From Anaerolineae bacterium (GTDB taxonomy: Bacteria > Chloroflexota > Anaerolineae > Epilineales > JAHCIE01): DNA of 22,939 nucleotides. The notes below the pieces were generated by a model that was not told the origin of the DNA, searched no databases, and worked only from the letters and a program-made list of their open reading frames with translations. Location of the stretch: the NCBI GenBank assembly GCA_026129385.1, contig JAHCIE010000016.1, positions 1 through 22,939 of the forward strand, given 5' to 3'. Position numbers and translations under genes: made by a program. Positions 1 through 6,774 of this stretch are shown piece by piece (position 1 is the first letter of the stretch; the number at the start of each line of letters is the position of its first letter).

Positions 1-588
1 GCGCAGCTGGTTGGTGAACACCACCGCCGTGTTGGTCTGCTTGATGGCGCCGGAGAGCTTGCGCAGCGCTTGCGACATCAGCCGCGCCTGCATGCCCATG
101 GTGGCATCGCCCATGTCGCCTTCGATCTCCGAACGCGGCACCAGAGCCGCCACCGAGTCGAGCACGACCACGTCCACCGCCCCGCTCCGCACGAGGGCTT
201 CGGTGATCTCCAGGGCTTGCTCGCCCGTGTCGGGCTGGGAGACAAGCAGGTTCTTGATGTCGACCCCGAGTTTTTCCGCGTACACGGGGTCGAGGGCATG
301 CTCGACGTCGACGAAAGCCGCGACGCCACCCATGCGCTGGGCTTCCGCGATAACATGCAGGCACAGGGTCGTCTTGCCCGACGACTCCGCGCCGTAGATC
401 TCGGTGACGCGGCCCTTGGGAATGCCACCGATGCCCAGGGCAACATCCAGCCCGATGGAGCCCGAGGGGATAGCCTCGATGTTCAACTGCCGTTCCCCGC
501 CGAGCTTCATGATGGCGCCGTCGCCGAAACGACGCCGAAGCTGGGTCATGGTGGTTTCCAGGGCTTTTTCGCGATCCGGATCGGCCAT
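1..588 (-). CDS. recA: Recombinase RecA, N-terminal 196 residues (runs off the left edge)
   Basis: RecA is the ATP-dependent strand-exchange protein of homologous recombination and the co-protease that triggers LexA cleavage in the SOS response. Read on the minus strand, the frame is open from an ATG at 588 to the window edge without a stop. The Walker A motif GAESSGKTT lies at residues 66-74, where E. coli RecA has GPESSGKTT. It is followed by FVDVEHALDP (catalytic Glu region), the Walker B strand VDVVVLDSVAAL and the loop region around MGMQARLMSQALRKL. The last visible residues are VVFTNQLR. An AGGAG ribosome site lies 7 nt before the ATG. The C-terminal 150 or so residues are outside the window. 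The gene is divergent from the methyltransferase-like gene at 718. Identification is certain; no frameshift is seen in the visible part. Confidence 0.97.
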   Translation of the reverse strand, partial: MADPDREKALETTMTQLRRRFGDGAIMKLGGERQLNIEAIPSGSIGLDVALGIGGIPKGRVTEIYGAESSGKTTLCLHVIAEAQRMGGVAAFVDVEHALDPVYAEKLGVDIKNLLVSQPDTGEQALEITEALVRSGAVDVVVLDSVAALVPRSEIEGDMGDATMGMQARLMSQALRKLSGAIKQTNTAVVFTNQLR

Positions 589-620
589 GTGGGTGCTCCT
601 TTTCTGACACCTGCATCAAG

Positions 621-650
621 AGTGTACACTATGTTATCAGCGAAAGTCAA
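621..650 (-). promoter_or_regulatory. Likely recA promoter (TTGACT-18-TACACT) with a 10-bp palindrome over the -10 box
   Basis: On the minus strand TTGACT (650-645) and TACACT (626-621) are separated by 18 bp, about 33 bp before the recA ATG. The -10 box is half of a perfect palindrome, AGTGTACACT (621-630), which could be an operator. No perfect GAAC-N4-GTTC box was seen in this intergenic region. Confidence 0.55.
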
Positions 651-705
651 ATCCGATTCTAGAACAAACGACCGATTTCGGGTGGTACGGCCGACGCGGA
701 CATGC

Positions 706-711
706 TATACT
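706..711 (+). promoter_or_regulatory. -10 box TATACT placed for a leaderless transcript
   Basis: TATACT ends 6 nt before the ATG at 718, so a transcript starting at the usual distance would begin at or next to the A of the start codon. No Shine-Dalgarno sequence precedes this ATG. No good -35 box was found at 17-18 bp. The match is to the -10 plus ATG layout known for leaderless genes in deep-branching bacteria. Confidence 0.45.
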
Positions 712-717
712 TGCCCT

Positions 718-3021
718 ATGCCGACAACCTTCTTCCCGCCTGAACCGCCCCGCCCCGGCGGCGTGTTGCGCCGTTGGGCCGCCCCCGTATCGGCCGCCTG
801 GGCCAGCGCCGTTGTGACTGAGACGACTCAGCCCGGCGACCTCGTGATCGACCCCTTCGCCCAGAGCGACGTGGTCGCCCGCGCCGCCGTGCGCCTTGGC
901 CGCTCGGTAGCCGTCGCCGACTTCAACCCGGTCCAGGTTCTGGCATTACGCGCCGCCCTTACGCCGCCACCACCCCAGACCGTGGCGCGCGCTGTGCTCA
1001 AGCTGTCCGAGTCGGTGAAGGTCGACCGCCCGCTGCGCGATGCTGTGCGCGGCCTGTACCAGACACGCTGCCCCCACTGCCAGGCCGACGCCATTGCCGA
1101 GGCCTTCGTCTGGCAGGCCGAGCCGCGCCGCCCGCTGCGCAAGATGCTGAGGTGCGAGGTCTGCGGCTGGCGCGGCGCGGCGCCCGCTGACGCCGACGAC
1201 GTGGCCCGCGCCACTGACCTGGAACCGCTGAGCCTGGCCTACTGGCGACTCGTCGAGCGGCTGGCCGACAGCGCCGACCCCCTGCGACCCCTTGCTGAAC
1301 GCCTGGTTGCCTGCTACACGCCCCGCGCCCAGCGCGCCCTGGCCGACCTGTTGCGCCACCTGGACCTGTTGGACCTTGCCCCCGACGAGGGCGAGGCGCT
1401 GCGCATGGCGCTCGTGGGCGCACTGGACGCCGGCTCGATCCTGAACGCGACGCTCTGGGACACCGCCGCGCCGCGTCGCCTCGACCCGCCGCGCCGCTTC
1501 GTCGAGCTGAATGTCTGGGGCGCCGTCGAGCGCATCGCGGCCGACCTGCGCGACACGCCACCCGAACCCGACGCGGAATGGGTGGCCGCGCCTGACCAGA
1601 TTCAGACCACGGCGGCCCTGCCCTTCGCCTTCGTCGGCCGCCTGCCGACCCGCGCCCTCGGTGAGGCGTTGGCCGGGCGGGCGCGGGTAGCCCTGGGCGC
1701 ACCACCGCGCCTGACCCCCCTGTTCTGGACCCTGTCCTGGGCCTGGGCCGGTTGGCTGTGGAGTCGCCGCGCCGCCACACCACTCCGCCCGCTCGTCGAG
1801 CGCGGGTCGTTCGATTGGGACTGGTACAGCCACGCCCTGGGCGCGGCCCTACGCGGCCTGCGTCGGGCGTTGACCCCCGACGCAGCGGTCGCTCTGGCGT
1901 GGTCGGCTGATCGCGACGCGCTGGCGGCGGTTCTGGTCGGCGCGACACAGGCCGGGCTGTTGGCCCAGGCTTCAGCCCTGCGTGTTCCCCGGCCGGGTAG
2001 CCGCTGGCTGGAGGGCCAGGTAGCGCTGAGGTCGATGGCAAAACCACCCCGCCTGTATAGCGCGGAGTTCAAGCGCGTGAGCGCGGCGCTGGCGGCGGCA
2101 GCCGAAGCCAGCGCGGGGGCGACCCTGACCGTCCGTGGCGAGCCACTGGCCGCTGAGACGCTCAGCCTGGTGGCGGTCGCGGACATGGCAGCCAGTGGAC
2201 GCCTGGGCGAGGCCGTGGGCCTGTTCGAGGAGCCGCTGCTGGGCGGTGAGTTCGCCCACGCCAAGGCCCACGATGCGTTGCTTGCGGCCGTCGCCGGCGG
2301 GCGCCTCTCGCGCCTGGAGGATGGGAGGTTGTGGGCCGAGGGCGCCGCCATGCACGTGCCGCTGTCCGACCGCGTGGAGCGGGCCGTGCTGGCGCGCCTG
2401 GCTGGCGAGGCCGCCGGGGCCGAGGCGAGCGAGGGGGTCACTGCGCTGCGGCTCGCTGACGTCTACGCCGCCGGGCCGGGTCGCCTGGCGGTGGATGCCG
2501 AGATGGCGCACCTGTGCCTGGAGACGCACACAAGGCTGGTAGGGGTAGATGCGTGGGTAGCCGACCCCACCATCGGGCCGCTACGTGAGGCAGTTTCCGA
2601 CCTGTTGACGCTGGGCGAGGCCCTCGGCCATAGTGTACAGTTTCCATTGGCGTGGACCCTGGATGAGCGGCTGGCCCTGACGCCGGCCGAGGTGGTGTGG
2701 CTGGCGGGCAGCCGTCCCGCGCTACGCTTCGTCGTGCAGGCCAGCGGGCTGTTCGAGCCGCTGCTTGCATCCGCGCCGCCCGTGCCCCATATCCTGGTCG
2801 TGTCGGAGCGGGTGGCCCGTCTCTTGCGGCTCAAGCTTCACCGTGCGCCCCACGTCGCCATCCTTGCCGCCGACGCGGGCTGGACGTTCCTGATCGCGGA
2901 ACGCTTGCGGCGCTGGATGCGGCAGCCGCAGGCCGACGCCGACCTGTGGCGCGAGGCGCTCGGCCTGGAGGAGCACGCCGCCGGCGAGGGGCAGTTGAGA
3001 CTGTTCCCCGGCTCCGGTTGA
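718..3021 (+). CDS. Zinc-binding DNA-methyltransferase-like protein with an altered catalytic motif
   Basis: This 767-aa protein has the fold signature of adenine/cytosine-N4 DNA methyltransferases. A SAM-binding motif I (LVIDPFAQSDVVARAAVRLG, starting at residue 42) is followed by the acidic strand VAVADFNPVQVLALRA. A zinc knuckle follows (C118-P-H-C121 and C146-E-V-C149). The region GAPPRLTPLFWTLSWAWAGW (starting near residue 327) sits where family members carry the catalytic D/N-P-P-Y/F motif. Here it reads A-P-P-R, so base methylation is doubtful. A late-strand region (FDWDWYSHALGAALRGL) also resembles the family. The long C-terminal half is unrecognised and ends in QLRLF (residues 759-763), close to the beta-clamp-binding pentapeptide. 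The ATG at 718 is preferred: upstream sequence of the same open frame overlaps recA antisense and includes the intergenic promoter. Its role is unknown; a DNA-binding or regulatory role is inferred. Confidence 0.8.
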   Translation: MPTTFFPPEPPRPGGVLRRWAAPVSAAWASAVVTETTQPGDLVIDPFAQSDVVARAAVRLGRSVAVADFNPVQVLALRAALTPPPPQTVARAVLKLSESVKVDRPLRDAVRGLYQTRCPHCQADAIAEAFVWQAEPRRPLRKMLRCEVCGWRGAAPADADDVARATDLEPLSLAYWRLVERLADSADPLRPLAERLVACYTPRAQRALADLLRHLDLLDLAPDEGEALRMALVGALDAGSILNATLWDTAAPRRLDPPRRFVELNVWGAVERIAADLRDTPPEPDAEWVAAPDQIQTTAALPFAFVGRLPTRALGEALAGRARVALGAPPRLTPLFWTLSWAWAGWLWSRRAATPLRPLVERGSFDWDWYSHALGAALRGLRRALTPDAAVALAWSADRDALAAVLVGATQAGLLAQASALRVPRPGSRWLEGQVALRSMAKPPRLYSAEFKRVSAALAAAAEASAGATLTVRGEPLAAETLSLVAVADMAASGRLGEAVGLFEEPLLGGEFAHAKAHDALLAAVAGGRLSRLEDGRLWAEGAAMHVPLSDRVERAVLARLAGEAAGAEASEGVTALRLADVYAAGPGRLAVDAEMAHLCLETHTRLVGVDAWVADPTIGPLREAVSDLLTLGEALGHSVQFPLAWTLDERLALTPAEVVWLAGSRPALRFVVQASGLFEPLLASAPPVPHILVVSERVARLLRLKLHRAPHVAILAADAGWTFLIAERLRRWMRQPQADADLWREALGLEEHAAGEGQLRLFPGSG

Positions 3022-3061
3022 CAGCCAAATACCCTTCAACCCAGATGAGGAGGTGGCGTAG

Positions 3062-3278
3062 AAGCTCACGATCCGCCACGACTCGGGCACGAGCGCCCAA
3101 CCATATGTGGGTGGGGCGCTCCTGGCGATCCGCAAGATGGGTTCTTTTGTCGGCCTGCGCCGTGGCCTCGATAACGTCCTCGACCTGGACTGACCCTCGT
3201 TAGCCACGGCGGGGGCCGACCACCGCTGCCGTGCTCGACGACACCTGCCGCAACCTCATCCAGATCTACCAGGGCTAG
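3062..3278 (+). pseudogene. Possible decayed small gene, function unknown
   Basis: The 403 bp between the methyltransferase-like gene and the XRE regulator hold no intact gene that I recognise. A strong ribosome-site-like AGGAGGTGG (3049-3057) is followed, with no start codon, by a 43-codon open frame (3062-3193) that reads like real protein (KLTIRHDSG... then LLAIRKMGSFVGLRRGLDNV...). After its TGA, another frame reads VLDDTCRNLIQIYQG and stops at 3278. This pattern fits a gene that lost its start codon and gained an indel, or indel errors in an intact short gene. No family is recognised, and the reading could be chance in GC-rich DNA. Confidence 0.25.
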
Positions 3279-3358
3279 AGCTTGCGAGGCGGGCGGCCCC
3301 CACCACCCGCCCCGTGCCCGTGCCTCCAAACCCGTCACGTTCTTTCACGCCGACGGCC

Positions 3359-3387
3359 TTGACTCGGCTCGCGCCTCGTGCTACACT
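3359..3387 (+). promoter_or_regulatory. Promoter of the XRE regulator (TTGACT-17-TACACT)
   Basis: TTGACT at 3359-3364 and TACACT at 3382-3387 have ideal 17-bp spacing. Both hexamers are identical to those of the inferred recA promoter. The predicted start of transcription, near 3394, falls at the edge of the LexA-like operator. Confidence 0.65.
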
Positions 3388-3394
3388 ATGATAA

Positions 3395-3406
3395 GAACAC
3401 ATGTTC
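3395..3406 (+). promoter_or_regulatory. LexA-like operator GAAC-ACAT-GTTC
   Basis: GAACACATGTTC is a full match to the GAAC-N4-GTTC SOS box known from Gram-positive bacteria and reported for some green non-sulfur bacteria. The symmetry extends one more base on each side (A...T). It begins 8 bp after the -10 box, at the transcription start, where a bound repressor would block initiation. Control by LexA is inferred; lexA is not in the window. Self-repression by the XRE protein is an alternative. Confidence 0.55.
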
Positions 3407-3424
3407 TGTAGCCAAGGAGCCGAT

Positions 3425-3691
3425 ATGCCTACCGGCCCACAGTTGCGGGTGGCGCGCATTGCGCGCGGGTTGACATTGGGGGAGGCGGCGCGGGCAGCCG
3501 GAGTGGGCCTGGCGACCCTGTCGCGCATCGAGAATGGCCGCACACCTCTGCAGCCCGACGTTGAGGCTCGTCTGATGCGGATTGTGGACTGGACAGAGGC
3601 CTTCGACCGCCTCTTCGCCGATCTGGCCGCGGCAGTCGAGTCGCCAGCCACGCCGGCCGAGCCGGCGACCGAAGCTGAGCCAATAGGCTAA
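3425..3691 (+). CDS. Small XRE-family helix-turn-helix regulator
   Basis: The 88-aa protein is almost entirely a Cro/C1-type helix-turn-helix. LRVARIARGLTLGEAARAAG covers the first helices, and VGLATLSRIENGRTPLQPDV contains the recognition helix and the typical RIENGR-P turn. A short helical region (VDWTEAFDRLFADLAAAV) and a Pro/Ala/Glu-rich tail follow. The ATG at 3425 is chosen because AAGGAG lies 6 nt upstream; an earlier in-frame ATG at 3401 lies inside the operator. No sensor or enzymatic domain is present, so it is probably a DNA-binding accessory or autoregulator. Its own promoter and LexA-like box suggest damage-inducible expression. It is convergent with the LysW-like gene and separated from it by a strong hairpin. 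Target genes are unknown. Confidence 0.85.
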   Translation: MPTGPQLRVARIARGLTLGEAARAAGVGLATLSRIENGRTPLQPDVEARLMRIVDWTEAFDRLFADLAAAVESPATPAEPATEAEPIG

Positions 3692-3731
3692 ACGACGGGG
3701 CGGCGCTCGCATGTCGCGCCGCCCCGTCGTT
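3691..3731. terminator. Perfect 16-bp hairpin between convergent genes
   Basis: AACGACGGGGCGGCGC (3691-3706) pairs completely with 3716-3731 around a 9-nt loop. It starts in the stop codon of the XRE gene and lies 38 bp from the stop of the opposing LysW-like gene, so it can serve both strands. Neither side has a long U tract. Confidence 0.75.
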
Positions 3732-3768
3732 CATAGGGTTGTGCGCCCGCGCTCGCGCGGGTCGCCCA

Positions 3769-4185
3769 TCACTCGTCGTCTTCTTCGAGCGGCTCTTCGA
3801 GCGGCTCCTCGATACCATCCGCCAACAGGCTGAACTGGTCGCCACTGGCTCCGCAGCCGGGACACTGATGGGGAGCGCGGTGGCCCAGGTGTAGCATCCC
3901 GCACTCGCCACACTCCCATTGCGGGAGCGCGGCGGTCGCGACCGGCGTGACGGCCAGCCCCGCTGCACCGGTGGGCAGCGCACTGTCCAGACCCTCGTCG
4001 TCCTCGTCATCCATGCCGTCGCGCCAATCCTCATCCTCGTCGGCGTTGATCAGCTCGATAGGATCGAAATCCTCGACAATCCACTCTACATCACATTCGT
4101 CACACGTTACGTGCGCGCCAAGCCGGCGTGGGATTACCATATCCGCACCACACTCAGGATTGGGGCACACGGCCATCACAGGCAT
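3769..4185 (-). CDS. LysW-like zinc-ribbon protein joined to a rubredoxin-like zinc ribbon
   Basis: The 138-aa protein has two zinc ribbons. The N-terminal part has C7-x4-C12 and C28-x2-C31, then the segment DFDPIELINADEDEDW (residues 39-54). This closely follows the layout of LysW, the small carrier that holds lysine or arginine precursors on a C-terminal EDWGE glutamate. Here the EDW is internal and followed by RDG rather than ending the chain. After an acidic linker, WECGECGMLHLGHRAPHQCP (from residue 90) with CGAS forms a rubredoxin-like ribbon of the rubrerythrin type (C92, C95, C108, C111). The tail is very acidic with an EEPLEEPLEE repeat. GAGGAG precedes the ATG. No lysine-biosynthesis gene lies nearby, so carrier function is uncertain; a metal-binding adaptor is equally possible. 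Confidence 0.75.
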   Translation of the reverse strand: MPVMAVCPNPECGADMVIPRRLGAHVTCDECDVEWIVEDFDPIELINADEDEDWRDGMDDEDDEGLDSALPTGAAGLAVTPVATAALPQWECGECGMLHLGHRAPHQCPGCGASGDQFSLLADGIEEPLEEPLEEDDE

Positions 4186-4316
4186 GCCATCTCCTCACAT
4201 CGGCGACCGTCGAGCAACCTGCGCCAGTCGGCAATGGCTACAAAAGGCGGCGCACCTCCAGGTGGGGTGCGCAGCCGGGCCTAAGTATAGCGAGAGTGGG
4301 GTCAGGCGTCAAGGCA

Positions 4317-5252
4317 TCAGCGTTGCAGCCGAACGTTGACGCTGGCCTGGTTACGCACCGAGCCATCCGCCGCGCTCAGATCCAGGACCTGCACCAGCCC
4401 GTTCTGGACGCCAGCCGGGATGTTGAAGGGGATGCTGGCCGAGTACGGGCCGGGCTGACCGAGGTTGGCCTGAACCGTCGCCGAGCCTGAGCCGACGATG
4501 CGGCCGCCCGCGTCCAACACCCGAATGGCCAGGTTGTTCTCAAAGCTGGCCGCGCCGATACCGCTGACGAGGACAGGGCTACGCACCGTCGCGCCAGGGG
4601 TGGGGCTGGAGATGGTAATCCCCGTCACAGGCGGCGGGTTGTTGCAGGGCGGGACACGCAGCACCTGCCCAGGGAAGATGGTGTAGGGCGGCGGGATGTG
4701 GTTCAGGGCAGCCAGCGCCTGCCACGTCGTACCGTGGCGCACGGCGATGCTACTGAGAGTGTCGCCGCGCTGGACGGTGTACGTCCGACACTGGCCTGGC
4801 GGCGGCGGCGGGTTGTTGCAAGGCGGGACGCGCAGCACCTGGCCGGGGCGGATGATGTAGGGTGACGGAATACCGTTCAGGGCAGCCAGCGCCTGCCACG
4901 TCGTACCGTAGCGCACCGCGATGCTGCTGAGGGTGTCGCCGGGCCGGACGGTGTACGTCTGGCACTGGCCCGGCGGCGGAGGCGGTGTGCCCTGCGGGAT
5001 GCACAATACCTGGCCGGGGTAGATGATGTACGACGGCGGCCGGAGGTTATTGGCGTTGATGATCGCCTGGGGCGACACACCGTAGCGCTGCGCGAGTTGG
5101 TTGACCCACTCGCCGGGCCGGACGGTATGATAGATACACTGGGGCGCAGCCTGGGGCTGGACTTCCCCCTGGGCGGCCGCCGGTACGGCCGGAATCAGCG
5201 GCGCGAGGCCAACGACCAGAGTCAGCACGAATAGCCATAGTCGATGACGCAT
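4317..5252 (-). CDS. Secreted protein with three LysM domains and a C-terminal Gmad2 domain
   Basis: The 311-aa protein starts with a clear signal peptide (MRHRLWLFVLTLVVGLAPLI, cleavage near AAAQ). Three LysM modules follow, each with the Y-x-V-x-x-G-D/E opening: HTVRPGEWVNQLAQRYGVSP, then two almost identical modules containing GDTLSSIAVR and GTTWQALAALN. LysM binds N-acetylglucosamine polymers such as peptidoglycan. The last ~100 residues (ITISSPTPGATVRSPVLVSG onward, with FENNLAIRVLD and SAADGSVRNQA) match the Gmad2 immunoglobulin-like domain found in spore-germination and envelope proteins. Cys-Asn-Asn-Pro-rich linkers join the modules. GGAGGAG precedes the ATG by 6 nt. It is the last gene of the envelope cluster, 43 bp after the propeller lipoprotein. 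A cell-wall-attached adhesive or scaffolding role is inferred. Confidence 0.9.
   Translation of the reverse strand: MRHRLWLFVLTLVVGLAPLIPAVPAAAQGEVQPQAAPQCIYHTVRPGEWVNQLAQRYGVSPQAIINANNLRPPSYIIYPGQVLCIPQGTPPPPPGQCQTYTVRPGDTLSSIAVRYGTTWQALAALNGIPSPYIIRPGQVLRVPPCNNPPPPPGQCRTYTVQRGDTLSSIAVRHGTTWQALAALNHIPPPYTIFPGQVLRVPPCNNPPPVTGITISSPTPGATVRSPVLVSGIGAASFENNLAIRVLDAGGRIVGSGSATVQANLGQPGPYSASIPFNIPAGVQNGLVQVLDLSAADGSVRNQASVNVRLQR
4638..4985 (-). repeat. 174-bp tandem duplication encoding LysM modules 2 and 3
   Basis: The segment starting GTTGTTGC at 4638 recurs at 4812, an offset of 174 bp (58 codons). The two encoded modules differ at roughly eight residues. This is an in-frame internal duplication, recent relative to the more divergent first LysM module. 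Confidence 0.8.
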
Positions 5253-5295
5253 AATCTTCTCCTCCTCTAGCGAAATGCTTCAATACGATCTTGCC

Positions 5296-6683
5296 CTAGC
5301 GCGGAGCGATGGCGAAGAACCAGCCAACCTGATCGACCAGCTTTTGGACCGCGCCGCTGCCCGCATCGACGCGGCGCAGCGAAATGTCCGGCGGCTTCTC
5401 GCCATTGGCGACGAGGAGTGCGCTGGGGCCAAGCCAGTCGGCCGAGAAGGGCGCCAGGTCGGTGCCCTGGCCCAGTCGGCGTGGACCTTGCCCATCCACG
5501 CCGACCAGCCACAGTTCGTTCGTCTCCGGCGGGCCAGGGCCGTCATCCGGGAAGCGGATGTAGGCAATCTGGCGGCCATCCGGCGACACCGACCCGTATC
5601 CAAAGTCGCCCTTGGCCGCTGCCACCTCGCGGCGATCCTTGCCCGCCAGGTCCGTCGTTCCCAGGCGATAGTTGTTACCCGCTCGCCACACCGCCAGTAG
5701 CCGCTGGCTATCGGGCGTGAAGCCGTACACCCGCGCGATGTCCGTCGGTAGCTCCACGGCGGGCGAGCCGTCCATAGCCACGACCCGCGTCGGACTGGGC
5801 AGCACCCATAGGGCGCGCGCGCCATCTGGCGACCAGACCAGGGCGTCGGGGCCGTAGTCGGTTGGCAGGTCCATCTTCACCTGGGTCAGGGTCTTGACTG
5901 GCCCACCCGCCGCTGACACGCTCCGCAGCGACAGGGTGTCGCCATCCTTCACCTGGAACAGAATCCGATCCCCTTGTGGGGCCCAACTGACAGCGTTGGG
6001 CAGCGCCCGCGCTGTGCCTTCCAGCCTGGCCGCCGTCAGCGGTCGCGCGCCCTCGGCCAGCATCTTCACGTAGATGCTCGTCTCGTCGGCCCAGGCGTAG
6101 CCCTGGCTGTTGGGGGCCCAACTCGCGATGACCCGCGTGTCATCCAGCTTACGCTGGCTCGACCCGTCGGTAGCAAACAGCCATGTGCCCTGCTTCGCCT
6201 CCGGCCCCGTCCCGATGACCCACCGCATATCCGGGGACACCAGGGCGGGCTGAACTGTCGCGTCCTGGTCGGGTAGCGGGTACATCCCCTCGGGCGAGAT
6301 GCGCCTCGGCGGCGCGCCATCGAAGCCCACCGCCCACAGGGCATTGTCGCGCACGTAGACCAGCATCCGGGGCGCTGCGCCCTGGACGGGCGCTGGTGGC
6401 TGCAATCCGCGGCGCGGCGGCGGCAGCGGCGGCGGTGGGTGACGGGACAATCGTCGTCGGGCCGAAGCCGTCGCCGTCGCCACAGGTGGGCGGTGGTATG
6501 GTGCGGCGGCGTCGCGGGCCGGCGGCTCGTCGTGGCGGCGGGCGCGACCGAGGTCGGCGTGGCCACGGCCCCCGCCGGTGCGGGAGTCGGCGGGGCTGCC
6601 GCCTGGTTACAGCCGACTGCCACAGCCCCGATGAGCAGGGATGCCATAACAAGCCGAGCGCGTATCACGGGTATCATACCCAT
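5296..6683 (-). CDS. TolB-like beta-propeller lipoprotein, frame broken in the N-terminal linker
   Basis: The upstream frame (ATG at 6683) encodes a lipoprotein signal, MASLLIGAVAVGC, then a Thr/Pro/Ala linker. From about 6400 down to the TAG at 5296 a different frame encodes about 350 residues of WD40/TolB-type propeller. Its blades carry signatures such as LVYVRDNALWAVGFDG, LVSPDMRWVIG, WAPNSQGYAWAD, WSPDGARALWVL and SPDGRQIAYIRFPDD. The open frame of the propeller half extends back only to 6483 with no good start and reads as Arg/Pro-rich nonsense there. A net one-base shift in 6400-6560 is therefore needed to join the halves. Such proteins sit on the outer face of the membrane and are thought to bind proteins or ligands; the target is unknown. 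It lies between the PA14 and LysM genes on the same strand. Confidence 0.75.
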
Positions 6684-6774
6684 CTCTATCGTATTGAACG
6701 CGCCACGGGCTCTTGAGATTGAGCGCTATCCTTGCCTGACGATCATCCCACGTCGCCTGAGCGTAGGGCAGATT

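Noticed and set aside
662..673. GAAC-AAAC-GACC upstream of recA as an SOS box
   Set aside because: Only the first half-site matches GAAC-N4-GTTC; two of four bases in the other half are wrong.
70..717. The methyltransferase-like frame stays open upstream to position 70
   Set aside because: It runs antisense through recA and across both promoters; the sequence there is explained by recA, and the ATG at 718 has a matching -10 box.
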